Positions 35,242 through 43,625 of a stretch of 51,191 bases of DNA are shown piece after piece; position 1 is the stretch's first letter; each line of letters begins with the position of its first letter. This stretch comes from Myxococcales bacterium (GTDB lineage: Bacteria > Myxococcota > Myxococcia > Myxococcales > Myxococcaceae). The notes beneath the pieces are model-generated. The model worked only from the letters and a program-made list of their open reading frames with translations. It made no database searches and was not told the origin of the DNA. Location of the stretch: NCBI GenBank assembly GCA_020846875.1, contig JADLDB010000095.1, forward strand, positions 1 to 51,191, given 5' to 3'. Position numbers and translations under genes: made by a program.

Positions 35242-35616
35242 GTGCGAAATCGGCTTTGGGGCGGCCTGATTCTCGGGGTGGGACTGCTGGTGAGCGCCTG
35301 TCCGAAGCAGCTGCCTGCGCCCGATGAGTCAGTCCCCGACGCCGGGGCCAGCATGGCGCCGCCCGTGGCGCCGAAGCAGAAGCCGCCGTCTGGGCCCGGG
35401 CTGGTGCTGCTGGTGCAGCCGGCCGACGCCGAGTTGATCATCGACGGCACCAGCTACGGCCCGGTGGCCCACCTGGAGACGGAGAACGGCAAGCTGCCCC
35501 TCAAGCCCGGCATCTACCAGGTGGCGCTCAAGCGCGCGGGCTACACGTCGTGGCGGGCCGAGGTGACGGTGACGGAGAACCCCGAGGCGCTCGAGGTGTC
35601 GCTCGTCCGCCAGTGA
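35242..35616 (+). CDS. PEGA-domain lipoprotein
   Basis: Small lipoprotein of 124 aa from GTG 35242, divergent from the PilZ gene by only 15 bp. Signal MRNRLWGGLILGVGLLVSAC has lipobox Cys20. After a short Pro/Ala linker, residues about 52-122 match the PEGA fold: 'GLVLLVQPADAELIIDG', 'LPLKPGIYQVALKRAGYTSW', and a closing strand 'EVSLVRQ'. PEGA domains are surface beta sheets that often decorate envelope proteins in delta-proteobacteria-type bacteria. It ends 7 bp before the stop of a convergent gene. Function beyond a structural role is unknown. Confidence 0.88.
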   Translation: MRNRLWGGLILGVGLLVSACPKQLPAPDESVPDAGASMAPPVAPKQKPPSGPGLVLLVQPADAELIIDGTSYGPVAHLETENGKLPLKPGIYQVALKRAGYTSWRAEVTVTENPEALEVSLVRQ

Positions 35617-35623
35617 CGACGAC

Positions 35624-36772
35624 TCAAGTCGGCGCCGCCTGAAAGAAGAGACAGGCCTGCACCGGCTGCCTGGGGTACTTCGCCGGGCGGCCCTCGGCGC
35701 AGCGGAGGAAAGACGAGCGCGCGCCGTCCACCCGCTCGAGGTGCGCGCAGCGGTGGCACTGGCTCTCGGTGAAGGGCGTGGTGGTGACGGCGCCCAACTC
35801 GTAGAGGGGGTGGTCGCCGTCGCGCCCGGGCCAGGCGGCGAGGTCCACCGGCGCGCGCTTCAAGACGCCCACCAACAGCCCCATCACCAGCGCGGCGTGC
35901 TCGAACCAGGCCCACGGCGCGCTCGACGTCGCGGCCAGCGGCACCAGGCGGTGCGCGGGCGACAGCATCTTCGCGAAGCGGGGCCAGAGCTCCGGCACGT
36001 CGTCAGGGCGCTCGAGCGCCAGCAGCGTCTCGGCGCGCGTGGAGAGCTGCTGCCAGGGCCCGTGCGCCGTCTGCAGCACGTCCCAGACGGGCGGCGGCTC
36101 GACCCACCACGTCTCCATCCAAATCCAGGGGAGGAGGTCGAGGCAGCGCGAGTACCAACCGGTGGCGAGCAGCGGCGCCCGTCGCACCGTCAGCGGCCAG
36201 TCACGCGCGAGCGCCAGCCCGGTGTGGACAGCCGCCTCCACCCGAGCGGGGAGCTCCACGAGGGTGGCGGGCGCTGCGCCTCCATACCCCAGCCGCAGCA
36301 GCGCCAGCGCGGTGGCCAGCGGGCCCTGGACGCGGGTGAGGAAGCCGGACTCCTCGTCCAGCGGCAGCGTCCACACCTCTCCGCCGGCGCGGACGAAGCT
36401 GGCCAGGCGCTCGTCACCCGCCGGGTGCGCCGTCACCAGCAGCGCGCGGGAGAACTCGCCGGCGCGGGACAGGGCGATCCGCGCGTTGGGCGAGAGGCCC
36501 TGGGACAGCACCACCAGCGTCCGGCCCTGGCGCGCCACCTCCTCGGAGGCGAAGGAGGACAACGGGAGGCAGCCGACGTCGAGGCCGCGCTCGTAGCGCA
36601 ACGCCACCTCGGCGAAGCGGGCGACGCACTCGCTCATCCCCACCCCGGTGAGGAGGACGCGGCCCTGGGTACCCAGCCCCGGCCCTGCCGGCAGCGGCGC
36701 GGCCACCACCCGCGACAGCACGGCGGGCAGCGCCAGCAGCCGGCGCTCGAGCTCGAGGACGGTGGGGTGCAT
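35624..36772 (-). CDS. SIS-like protein with C-terminal four-cysteine motif
   Basis: Cytoplasmic protein of 382 aa, third in a minus-strand operon (9 bp after the cytochrome gene). Residues about 35-115 look like a SIS (sugar-isomerase) Rossmann fold: 'LLTGVGMSECVARFAEVALR' and 'RTLVVLSQGLSPNARIAL'. The C-terminal 50 residues have four cysteines spaced C-x2-C-x15-C-x15-C (CHRC ... LRC ... AC), with a 'RPAKYPRQPV' element, a plausible zinc or Fe-S site. SIS domains bind phosphosugars; the cysteines are not a usual part of that family. The fold assignment is only moderate. Confidence 0.62.
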   Translation of the reverse strand: MHPTVLELERRLLALPAVLSRVVAAPLPAGPGLGTQGRVLLTGVGMSECVARFAEVALRYERGLDVGCLPLSSFASEEVARQGRTLVVLSQGLSPNARIALSRAGEFSRALLVTAHPAGDERLASFVRAGGEVWTLPLDEESGFLTRVQGPLATALALLRLGYGGAAPATLVELPARVEAAVHTGLALARDWPLTVRRAPLLATGWYSRCLDLLPWIWMETWWVEPPPVWDVLQTAHGPWQQLSTRAETLLALERPDDVPELWPRFAKMLSPAHRLVPLAATSSAPWAWFEHAALVMGLLVGVLKRAPVDLAAWPGRDGDHPLYELGAVTTTPFTESQCHRCAHLERVDGARSSFLRCAEGRPAKYPRQPVQACLFFQAAPT

Positions 36773-36781
36773 ACGTCCCTC

Positions 36782-37600
36782 TCAGTGTCCGGCCGGCGCC
36801 CCCACCGGCACCTTCACGGTGGCCATGGCCCGAAGGTACTCAAGCAGCGCGTCCAGGTCGTCCTCGGAGAGCTGCGGAGACGGCGGCATCACCGAGACGC
36901 GGTAGGTGAAGGGGTTGCGAATCCACGCCTTCAAGAAGGCCTCGTCGCGGTACTCGGTGACGGACTTCGGCACGTTCAACTCGGGGCCGACGGTGCCGCC
37001 CTGGCGGTTGATGGCGTGGCACTGGAAGCAGTGGGCGCGGAACAACTGGAAGCCGCGCTGCACCCGCGCGTCGCCGGCAGGCGGGACGACTCTGGGGAAG
37101 ACGTCTTCGAAGCGCTCGATGGAGATGCGCGCCAGCGCCCAGGGCCGCGGGTGGGTGGTGAGGTCCTGCTGCGCCGCGCCCTTCCACACCAGGTACCAGG
37201 GCCCGGGCCAGGCTGCCTTCGGCCCGATGGGCTGCCAGGCGCCGTCCGCGTCGGCGAAGGCGAGGGACGCGCCGCCTCCCAGCAGGCGCGCGCCGGAGAT
37301 GGGCACGGTGTAGCCGTCGGAGGCGGTCAGCACGAAGTCGACGGCGGTGAGGTCCTCCCCGGGGAAGGCGTCCTTCAGCACCGCGTCCAGGGGCAGCGCG
37401 TGCCACGTCTTGGGGCGTTGGTAGTACGGGTCGAAGGCCGTCCACGTCTCCTGGGGGACGCGGGCCTTCAGCTCGGCCAGCGTGCGCGTCACCGGGGCGC
37501 CGCCGGGCTTCGAGAAGGCCAGCACCGCCGCGTCATCGCCCGCAGCCGGCACCAGCTTCGGACAGGCCGAGAGCAGCAACAGCAGCGCCAGCCGCCTCAC
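36782..37600 (-). CDS. Lipoprotein with molybdopterin-fold-like domain and cytochrome c
   Basis: Exported 272-aa protein. Start GTG 37600 overlaps the upstream stop (GTGA); signal MRRLALLLLLSACP has lipobox Cys13. Residues about 30-150 resemble a molybdopterin-oxidoreductase-like (sulfite-oxidase-type) fold ('TWHALPLDAVLKDAFPG', 'LTASDGYTVPISGARLL'), though the cofactor-binding Cys is not evident. Residues about 180-262 form a mono-heme cytochrome c with CFQCH (C191, C194, H195) and a downstream 'SVMPP' axial Met. The two-domain arrangement suggests periplasmic electron transfer. Partners are the membrane protein and SIS-like protein of the same operon. Confidence 0.82.
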   Translation of the reverse strand: MRRLALLLLLSACPKLVPAAGDDAAVLAFSKPGGAPVTRTLAELKARVPQETWTAFDPYYQRPKTWHALPLDAVLKDAFPGEDLTAVDFVLTASDGYTVPISGARLLGGGASLAFADADGAWQPIGPKAAWPGPWYLVWKGAAQQDLTTHPRPWALARISIERFEDVFPRVVPPAGDARVQRGFQLFRAHCFQCHAINRQGGTVGPELNVPKSVTEYRDEAFLKAWIRNPFTYRVSVMPPSPQLSEDDLDALLEYLRAMATVKVPVGAPAGH

Positions 37601-38280
37601 GTCCAGGCCTCCCTGGGCGCGAAGTACGTCGCCGCGTAGAGGAAGACGCCGTAGTAGAGGACGTTGGGGACGATGCGCAGGCCCAGCGCCCAGCCGTGGC
37701 CGAAGAGGAGCAGCACGTCGCACCCCACCCACAGCCCGTACATCGCCAGCCACAACAGCAACAGCCGGGTGAGGTACCAGCCGAACGCCGGCGCCGCGCG
37801 GCGCGACACGTAGCGGGTGAGGAGGAGGACGGAGGCGAAGGCGGAGAAGAGGGACTCGTAGGCGAGGAAGATGGGCTTGAGCTGGTAGCCGTCGGGCCCC
37901 GAGAAGACGTCCGGCCGGGCGAGGATGGCGATGGCGGTGACCACCGGGACGACGAAGGACAGCGGCACCGCGCGCAGGAAGGCGCCCTTCCAGGTGGCGT
38001 CCGGGGTGCGGAAGCGCTCCACCAGCACCCAGAAGCGGAAGTCCCCGGTGATGACGAAGGCGATGGCGAAGACGCGCGCCACGGTGCCGCTCAGCGGAGT
38101 CAGCGCCCCGGTGAGGAAGGCGTCCACCGCGGTGTTGGCCAGGAGAAGCAGCATCACCCGCCGCATCGCCGAGGGCGGGAAGCGCATCACCAGCCGCAGC
38201 AGCAACGCCAGGCAGAAGGCGAAGGCGAGGCCCGGGTGGTGGAAGGGCCCGGCGTAGATGGCGTTCCAGTCCAGGGACAT
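37597..38280 (-). CDS. Polytopic membrane protein of unknown function
   Basis: Protein of 227 aa with about six to seven hydrophobic helices ('LAFAFCLALLLRLV', 'VMLLLLANTAVDAFL', 'VFAIAFVITGDFRFWVLVE', 'LLLLWLAMYGLWVGCDVLLL'). A conserved-looking 'GDFRFWVLVERF' loop and His near the N-terminus (FHHPG) could bind a metal or heme but this is not supported further. It is the first gene of a three-gene operon: its stop overlaps the start of the cytochrome c lipoprotein, so it may be the quinone-side or anchoring partner of that electron carrier. I do not recognise the family. Confidence 0.7.
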   Translation of the reverse strand: MSLDWNAIYAGPFHHPGLAFAFCLALLLRLVMRFPPSAMRRVMLLLLANTAVDAFLTGALTPLSGTVARVFAIAFVITGDFRFWVLVERFRTPDATWKGAFLRAVPLSFVVPVVTAIAILARPDVFSGPDGYQLKPIFLAYESLFSAFASVLLLTRYVSRRAAPAFGWYLTRLLLLWLAMYGLWVGCDVLLLFGHGWALGLRIVPNVLYYGVFLYAATYFAPREAWT

Positions 38281-38535
38281 GCTGCGGGCGCGTCATAGTT
38301 GAAGGTGGCCGCGCGCGCGCAGCAAAGAAGTGACACCGTGCGGAAGAGGCCGCGGCTCCACGCGAAGGTCTCAACGAGGGAGCATCGAAGGTGCTGCGCT
38401 GGGCGAGGTGTGGGGCGCCGAGAACCCCTCGCCCCCGGGGGCACTCTCGCCACGTGCGCTTCCTCCCGCGGCGCCGAGGGGCTCGTCGAGTCGAGCACGC
38501 CCACTCGCCTCCCATCAGGCGGCTTGAGGCTGCCT
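38281..38535. other. 255-bp gap without a gene
   Basis: Between the membrane-protein operon and the Gly-rich lipoprotein I see no protein-like frame and no hairpin strong enough to call a terminator. It probably contains the operon promoter near 38281-38340. Confidence 0.4.
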
Positions 38536-39153
38536 TCAGGTGCAGGACGCACCGACCGCGACGCAGCGTCCGGCCGAGCACGGCTTGAACGACGCCCCCG
38601 TGCAGCCCGACGCCGGACACTGGCAGCTCGTGACGAAACCACTCATGCAGCAAGGCTCGTAGCGAGGCGGCGCGCCTCCCCCGGTGCCGCCACCCGCACC
38701 ACCACCCGCACCACCGCCCGCGCCGCCGCCCGCGCCGCCGCCGAGGCCCGCGTCGAGGACGCCTCCACCGCCACCCGCGCCGCCGGCCGTTCCACCACCG
38801 CCCGCCCCGCCTCCTCCCCCACCGCCGCTGCCCCCGCCGGCGCCACCCGTTCCACCGGCCGCGCCGCCGCCGGTGCCAGCGCCTCCGCCCGCGCCGCCAC
38901 CGACTCCACAGGACGCCCCGCGGCTGCACGAGCCGCCCGCGCACGCCACGAAGACCTGCTGGCAGGTGGCCGTCTCCTCACAGAGGCAGGTGCTGAGCAG
39001 GCTGCCTTCGCAGCACACCACCCAGGTGTCCGCCAGGGGCTGCCCGGACTCGTAGAGCGGATCGAAGCAGCCCTGCGCCGCGAGGCCGAACACCGCCCCC
39101 ACCAGCGCCGCGCGCACGAGGTGCCCCACGCTGACTCCCTGGCTTCTTCGCAT
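38536..39153 (-). CDS. Gly-rich, Cys-flanked lipoprotein
   Basis: Lipoprotein of 205 aa. Start ATG 39153 (or GTG 39156) follows GAAGG; lipobox AAQGC gives Cys29 after MRRSQGVSVGHLVRAALVGAV. Two Cys-rich ends (CCEGSLLSTCLCEE and CCMSGFVTSCQCPASGC) have the same pattern and flank a roughly 80-residue Gly/Ala linker. This pattern of paired 'CC..S.....C.C' modules suggests a duplicated disulfide module joined by a flexible spacer. It is similar in style to the disintegrin lipoprotein at 12573. No function is assignable. Confidence 0.8.
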   Translation of the reverse strand: MRRSQGVSVGHLVRAALVGAVFGLAAQGCFDPLYESGQPLADTWVVCCEGSLLSTCLCEETATCQQVFVACAGGSCSRGASCGVGGGAGGGAGTGGGAAGGTGGAGGGSGGGGGGGAGGGGTAGGAGGGGGVLDAGLGGGAGGGAGGGAGGGAGGGTGGGAPPRYEPCCMSGFVTSCQCPASGCTGASFKPCSAGRCVAVGASCT

Positions 39154-39203
39154 CACGTCACGCCTTCAGACACGCCAGCCCGGCCGCATGGGACACTCGC
39201 ACG

Positions 39204-40091
39204 TCACGGGCCCGAGCGGGAGAAGGCCTCGGCCAGCGCGCCGAAGGCCGCCCGCACGTTGGCCGACGCTCGCCGCCCCGGGGCGCACACCGCGTGAATG
39301 TCCGGCCCCTCCGCGCGCGAGGAGGGGAACAGCTCCACCAGCCGCCCTTCGCGCAGCGGCTCAGCCACCATGAAGTCGAAGGCCTGGGTGACGCCGAGGC
39401 CCACCAGCGCGCACTCCAGGAGCGCCGGCCCGTTGTCCACCAGCAGCCCGCCTTCCAGCGGCAGCGGGCCTCCCGCGAGGAGAAAGGGCCACGGCTTGTT
39501 GTTGGGCGCCCGCAGCACCAGGCAGCGGTGCTCCTTCAGGTGCGCGGGCCGCGTGGGCGTGCCGTGCCGGGCCAGGTACGCCGGGGAGGCCACGGTGACG
39601 AGCGAGGTGCGCCTCAAGCGCCGCGCCACCAGCGAGGACTCCGCCAGCGCGCCCACGCGCACCGCCACGTCGATGGACTCCTCCGCGAAGCGCGACAGCG
39701 CGTCCGTCACCCGCACGTCGAAGGTCAACTTCGGGAAGCGCGAGGACAACAACGCCAGCGCCGGCACCAGCAGCGGCACCACCACGAAGGGCACCGACAC
39801 CACCAGCGCGCCCGACGGCTCGGCCCGCGTCCCGGCCAGCGCTTCCCTCGCCCCGCGCACCGACGCCAGCGCCTGCCGGCAGCGCTCGAAGAAGAGCTGC
39901 CCCTGCCGGGTCAGGCTCACCGCTCGCGTGGTCCGCTGGAAGAGCGCGTGACCCAGGTCCACCTCCAGGGCCGCCACCGCCTTGGACACGGCCGCCGGCG
40001 TCACCCCCAGGCGCGTCGCCGCCCGGCGAAAATTGCCCTCCTCGGCCACCGCCACGAAGGGCACGACCCCGCGAAACGTCTCCAGCTCCAT
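39204..40091 (-). CDS. LysR-family transcriptional regulator
   Basis: Regulator of 295 aa, ATG 40091. Residues about 1-62 form the winged HTH ('FVAVAEEGNFRRAATRLGVT', 'AAVSKAVAALEVDLGHALF'), and the rest the substrate-binding domain ('FDVRVTDALSRFAEESIDVAVRVG', shown in part). LysR proteins typically bind the divergent promoter and respond to a small molecule. It is divergent from an SDR gene, with 121 bp between the starts, so it probably controls that gene and itself. Confidence 0.93.
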   Translation of the reverse strand: MELETFRGVVPFVAVAEEGNFRRAATRLGVTPAAVSKAVAALEVDLGHALFQRTTRAVSLTRQGQLFFERCRQALASVRGAREALAGTRAEPSGALVVSVPFVVVPLLVPALALLSSRFPKLTFDVRVTDALSRFAEESIDVAVRVGALAESSLVARRLRRTSLVTVASPAYLARHGTPTRPAHLKEHRCLVLRAPNNKPWPFLLAGGPLPLEGGLLVDNGPALLECALVGLGVTQAFDFMVAEPLREGRLVELFPSSRAEGPDIHAVCAPGRRASANVRAAFGALAEAFSRSGP

Positions 40092-40212
40092 GCGTTTCTC
40101 AACAATAGGTTAACAGAGAGTTGCCCAGGCGCGCGTTGTTTCCTTGCGGTTGCGAGCGCACTGTTACCCCACACGACGCGCACTCCCGCGCGTCACACCA
40201 GGAGTGACTGAC
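40092..40212. promoter_or_regulatory. Divergent LysR/SDR promoter region
   Basis: The 121-bp gap contains an A/T-rich stretch unusual for this genome, caacaataggttaac near 40099, followed by a partial dyad of CAAC and GTTG. A LysR box (T-N11-A) is plausible but not unique. The SDR gene has a good AGGAG just before its start. Confidence 0.4.
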
Positions 40213-41058
40213 ATGGCGGACTCGACGAAGACGGCAGTGGTGACGGGTGGCACTTCGGGGCTGGGTGAGGCGGCGGTGATGGCGCTGGCGCAGGCGGGCT
40301 GGCGGGTGCTGGTGGTGGGGCGGGACGCGCAGCGCGGCGCGGAGGTGGCGGGGAAGGCGGGCCCCCGGGCGGAGTTCCTCAAGGCGGACCTCTTCTCGCT
40401 GGAGGACGTGCGCCGGTTGGCCGCTGACATCAAGCAGCGCGCGCCGAGGCTGGACCTGCTCATCAACAACGCAGGCGGCGTCTTCAGCAAGGGCCCGCTG
40501 ACGGCCGACGGCCTGGAGCGCACCTTCGAGCTCAACGTCGCGGCGCCGTACGTGTTGACGGAGGCGCTGCTGGACAACCTCGCGGCGGCGAAGGGCCGCG
40601 TCGTCAACGTCGCCACCGGCATCGCCAAAGGCTTCAAGGCGCCGCTGGACGAGGTGGTGGGCCCGAAGGCGAAGGGCGGGATGATGTCGTACGTGAAGAA
40701 CAAGATGGCCCTCATCTCGCTGACGCGGGAGCAGCAGCGCCGGCACGGGGACCGGAGCGTCACCTTCGTGGCCCTCCACCCGGGCATCATCACCAACACC
40801 CGCTTCGGGCAGACGATGACGGGCTTCAACCCCTTCACCACCATCGGCCCCTTCTTCTCGAAGCTCTTCAACATCGGCGTCAGCCTGGAGACGGCGCAGC
40901 AGCGCTACCTCAAGGTAGGCACCGAGCCGGTGGAGCCGGCGGGCTACTACTACGAGGGCACGCTGCGCGAGGCGCCGAAGGGCGCGCGGGACGAGCAGTT
41001 CTCCCAGGGCCTGTGGGCGAAGCTGCAGGAGGTCACCGCACCGCAGGCCCGGACGTGA
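40213..41058 (+). CDS. SDR-family NAD(P)-dependent oxidoreductase
   Basis: Enzyme of 281 aa; start ATG 40213 with AGGAG nine nt upstream. Classic features are all present: TGGTSGLG cofactor loop (residues about 11-18), NNAG near residue 90, and a catalytic YxxxK as 'MSYVKNKMAL'. The Ser position reads 'NVATGIAKG', so the usual Ser is replaced or shifted. The protein resembles retinol-dehydrogenase/protochlorophyllide-reductase-like SDRs ('ALHPGIITNTRF'). The likely reaction is a carbonyl/alcohol interconversion; the substrate is unknown. It is probably controlled by the divergent LysR regulator. Confidence 0.9.
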   Translation: MADSTKTAVVTGGTSGLGEAAVMALAQAGWRVLVVGRDAQRGAEVAGKAGPRAEFLKADLFSLEDVRRLAADIKQRAPRLDLLINNAGGVFSKGPLTADGLERTFELNVAAPYVLTEALLDNLAAAKGRVVNVATGIAKGFKAPLDEVVGPKAKGGMMSYVKNKMALISLTREQQRRHGDRSVTFVALHPGIITNTRFGQTMTGFNPFTTIGPFFSKLFNIGVSLETAQQRYLKVGTEPVEPAGYYYEGTLREAPKGARDEQFSQGLWAKLQEVTAPQART

Positions 41059-41184
41059 CGGCCCTCACGGGTGGACCGGCGTCAGCGGGACTCCCCGGGT
41101 GCGGAGGTGTTCGACGAACAGCGGCGCGACGAGGGGACTCAGCGGCAGGGAGCTGGGCAGCAGCGGCGCTGCTCCGCCGTCAAC

Positions 41185-42903
41185 TCAGAAGGAGACGGCC
41201 ACGCCCGCCGTCGCGCCGAGCCGCGGCACCACCGCCACGCCCGACGACTTCTTCACCACCGCCGCGCCGCCGGTGCCGAGCAGGAAGAGCTCCACCGGTC
41301 CGCCCACCTTGAGGCGCCCTTCGAGGTCCAGCGCGCCGGTGACGCCCAGGCTGGTGCGGGCGGTGTCGTTGGGCAGCGACTGCAGCACCAGCAGCGGCCC
41401 CACCTCCACGCCCACCGCCACGCTGCCCCGCCGCCAGGCAAAGCGGTGGCCGGTGCCCACGCGCAGCTCGAACTCGTGCTGGGTGAAGGGCGTCGCGTCC
41501 ATCGACGTCCCGGTGCGCCAGGCGAGCGCGAGCGCCCACTGGTTGAGGGGCCCGAGGAGGTAAGCGTCACGGCGGAAGCGCAGCTCCACGCCCGGCTGCA
41601 CCGACAGGCCGCTCACCAGGCCAGACGAGACGCCGCCGCCCAGGGAGAACACCAGCAGCGACTCCGGCCCGCCCTTCGCCGCCACCTGCACCAGCGAGGC
41701 GCGCTCCAGGTCCTCGCCCCGCACCACCGCGCCGCCCGCCGCCGGCACCGTCACCCCGCGCTCCAAGAGCCCGTCCTTCGTCCGCAGCTTGAGGCGGTAG
41801 CCCCCCGGCGGGAGCGCCAGCGTCAGCGGCCCCGACGGCTTGTCCACGTCGGCCAGCACCGCGCCCGAGTCCTCCGCCACCACCAGCCAGCGCCCCGGGG
41901 CCTCCACCGCCAGCGTCAGTCGGGCCTTCGCCGCGCCTGGCTCCGACAGGACGAGCTGCCCCTGCCCGCGGAGGTCCACCGAGAAGGCGGGCCGCTGCAC
42001 GCCGCCGCGGGTGGCGAAGGTGGCCTCGATGGTGCGCGCCCAGGCCCAGGCGTACGCCTCCTCCAGCGTCACCCGGCCGTCCTTCGAGGTGTCCGCCGCG
42101 CCGCGCAGCCCGGCGACGAGGAAGTGGGTGAAGTAGCTGCCGCCCAGCGAGTCGGACTCCTGCGCGTACTCGTCCGCGCCCGAGGCGGAGATGAAGACGC
42201 GGCCCTCCACGCCGGTGGCCTCGAGGCGGGTGGGCGGGAGCTCCGACGGCCTGAGTCCCTTCAGCCGCGTCACCGAGCCGGACTGGCAGGCGTCCACCAC
42301 CAAGAGGCCCACCCGCACCGGCGCGGCCTTCACGAAGTCCACCAGCTCCTGCAGCGGCAGCTCCGTGCCGGCGAGGTGCAGCACCCCGTCGCCCGCGTGG
42401 GACGAGAAGAAGACGGTCAGCCGCTCGTAGGGGCCGCCCGCCATCCTCGACGAGAGCGCGGTGAGGGCCTCGCGCACCTGGGGGGCCGTCGCGCCGGTGA
42501 GGAGCACCACGTCCTGGGGGGCCACGCCGCCCACCTCCACCAGCGCGTCGCGGAAGCGCTGCGCGTCGGACTCGGCGAAGCGCAGGTGCTCTTCGGTGAG
42601 CAGCCCGCGGTTCTCTCCGATGACCAGCGCGAAGCGGCGCCCGTCGGCCCAGGCGCTGCCGCCGGCGAGGAGCACCAGCGCGACGAAGGCCACCGCCAGC
42701 CCTCGCAGGCCTCCGCCGGTCCGAAGGGAGGCGCCCAGACGACTCGGTGACGCTGGCGACCGCGTCCTCCACCCGACGCGAGACCGGCGCCTCTGCGGCT
42801 TGCGCGAGACGGTCGAGCACCGAGCAGGCGCACCGCCGGCGCTCGCCTGGCTCCCCAAGAGGGCGACGCGCTTGCGCCCCTCCGGGAGCGAGGCCGTCGT
42901 CAC
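41185..42903 (-). CDS. Caspase-like (C14) protease fused to C-terminal beta-barrel-like domain
   Basis: Protein of 572 aa, third in the sigma operon. GTG 42903 overlaps the anti-sigma stop. A signal-like hydrophobic stretch is at residues about 66-86, unusually deep, so GTG 42693 is an alternative. The caspase fold spans residues about 88-300 with the dyad His169 (FFSSHAGDG) and Cys206 (LLVVDACQSG). An EF-hand-like loop (DTSKDGRVTLEEA) follows near 268-280, then a PEGA-like region (GPLTLALPPGGYRLKL). The last ~170 residues are barrel-like strands ending 'GVAVSF', a typical outer-membrane terminus. The protease is expected to sit in the envelope. Substrate unknown. Confidence 0.86.
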   Translation of the reverse strand: MTTASLPEGRKRVALLGSQASAGGAPARCSTVSRKPQRRRSRVGWRTRSPASPSRLGASLRTGGGLRGLAVAFVALVLLAGGSAWADGRRFALVIGENRGLLTEEHLRFAESDAQRFRDALVEVGGVAPQDVVLLTGATAPQVREALTALSSRMAGGPYERLTVFFSSHAGDGVLHLAGTELPLQELVDFVKAAPVRVGLLVVDACQSGSVTRLKGLRPSELPPTRLEATGVEGRVFISASGADEYAQESDSLGGSYFTHFLVAGLRGAADTSKDGRVTLEEAYAWAWARTIEATFATRGGVQRPAFSVDLRGQGQLVLSEPGAAKARLTLAVEAPGRWLVVAEDSGAVLADVDKPSGPLTLALPPGGYRLKLRTKDGLLERGVTVPAAGGAVVRGEDLERASLVQVAAKGGPESLLVFSLGGGVSSGLVSGLSVQPGVELRFRRDAYLLGPLNQWALALAWRTGTSMDATPFTQHEFELRVGTGHRFAWRRGSVAVGVEVGPLLVLQSLPNDTARTSLGVTGALDLEGRLKVGGPVELFLLGTGGAAVVKKSSGVAVVPRLGATAGVAVSF

Positions 42904-43625
42904 GGCACCACCTCGAGGCGCACCGAGGCGCTGGCCTCCGCGAGGCCCGGCGGGAGGTCCACGTCCAACGGGGACTGCCGCGCCTGCGCGCGCTTCACCA
43001 CCTGACTCACCAGCGGCGTCGTCACCTTCCCCAGCAACAACGGCTTCGAGGCGAACAGCGCCACCACCCGCACGTCGCCGGGCGTCACCGTCAGCGTGTC
43101 CAGCCGCACCCGCGCGCCTGGCTCGATGCGCCCCAGCTCACCGCCCGTCTTCGGCCACAGCGTCGTCACCCCCTGCGCGTCGATGGCCACCACCACCGCG
43201 TGCGAGTACCCCGCGCCGCCCACCGCCAGCGTCAACGTCTCGCCCGGCTTCGCCTTCGTCACCGCCCGGCCCTGCGCGTCCAGCAGCTCCACCGTCGCCG
43301 CGCCCTTGAGCCGCGTGTCGTCGCCTCCCGGGCGGATGGGGTTGAACACTAACAGCGCCAGCGCCGCGGCCAGAGGCAGCGCCACCGCCGCCACGTGCAC
43401 CAACCTCAAGCCCCGCTTCGCCGTCGGGGCTTCGGCCTTCGCCAGCAGCTTGTCCAGCGTGCGCGCCGCCGCCGGACTGCCCGCCACCGCCGCGCGGGAG
43501 GCCTGGAGCTCCCCCAGCCGCGCGCGGCACGCCTCGCACGAGGAGAGGTGCGCGCTCGCCTCCGCCGGCACGGCCAGCCCCGCCGCCGCCTCGTCCAGCA
43601 CCAGCGCCGAGAGGTGCTCGCTCAC
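42900..43625 (-). CDS. zf-HC2-type anti-sigma factor
   Basis: Membrane protein of 241 aa. Start GTG 43625 overlaps the sigma gene stop (GTGA). The zinc-binding motif H-x3-C-x2-C is seen as HLSSCEAC near residues 27-34, the hallmark of anti-sigma ZAS domains. One transmembrane helix follows (VAAVALPLAAALALLVF, near 82-98). The C-terminal periplasmic domain (about residues 110-241) contains 'ATVELLDAQGRAV', 'LTLAVGGAGYSHAVVVAID' and 'GVTTLWPKTGGELG', a DUF4384-like beta domain. This domain is often found with caspase proteins and likely senses the envelope signal. It should hold the sigma factor until release. Confidence 0.88.
   Translation of the reverse strand: MSEHLSALVLDEAAAGLAVPAEASAHLSSCEACRARLGELQASRAAVAGSPAAARTLDKLLAKAEAPTAKRGLRLVHVAAVALPLAAALALLVFNPIRPGGDDTRLKGAATVELLDAQGRAVTKAKPGETLTLAVGGAGYSHAVVVAIDAQGVTTLWPKTGGELGRIEPGARVRLDTLTVTPGDVRVVALFASKPLLLGKVTTPLVSQVVKRAQARQSPLDVDLPPGLAEASASVRLEVVP

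Noticed and set aside
38684..39055. Plus-strand proline-rich open frame opposite the Gly-rich lipoprotein
   Set aside because: Poly-Pro is the direct complement of the poly-Gly linker; the minus-strand frame has a lipobox and paired Cys modules.
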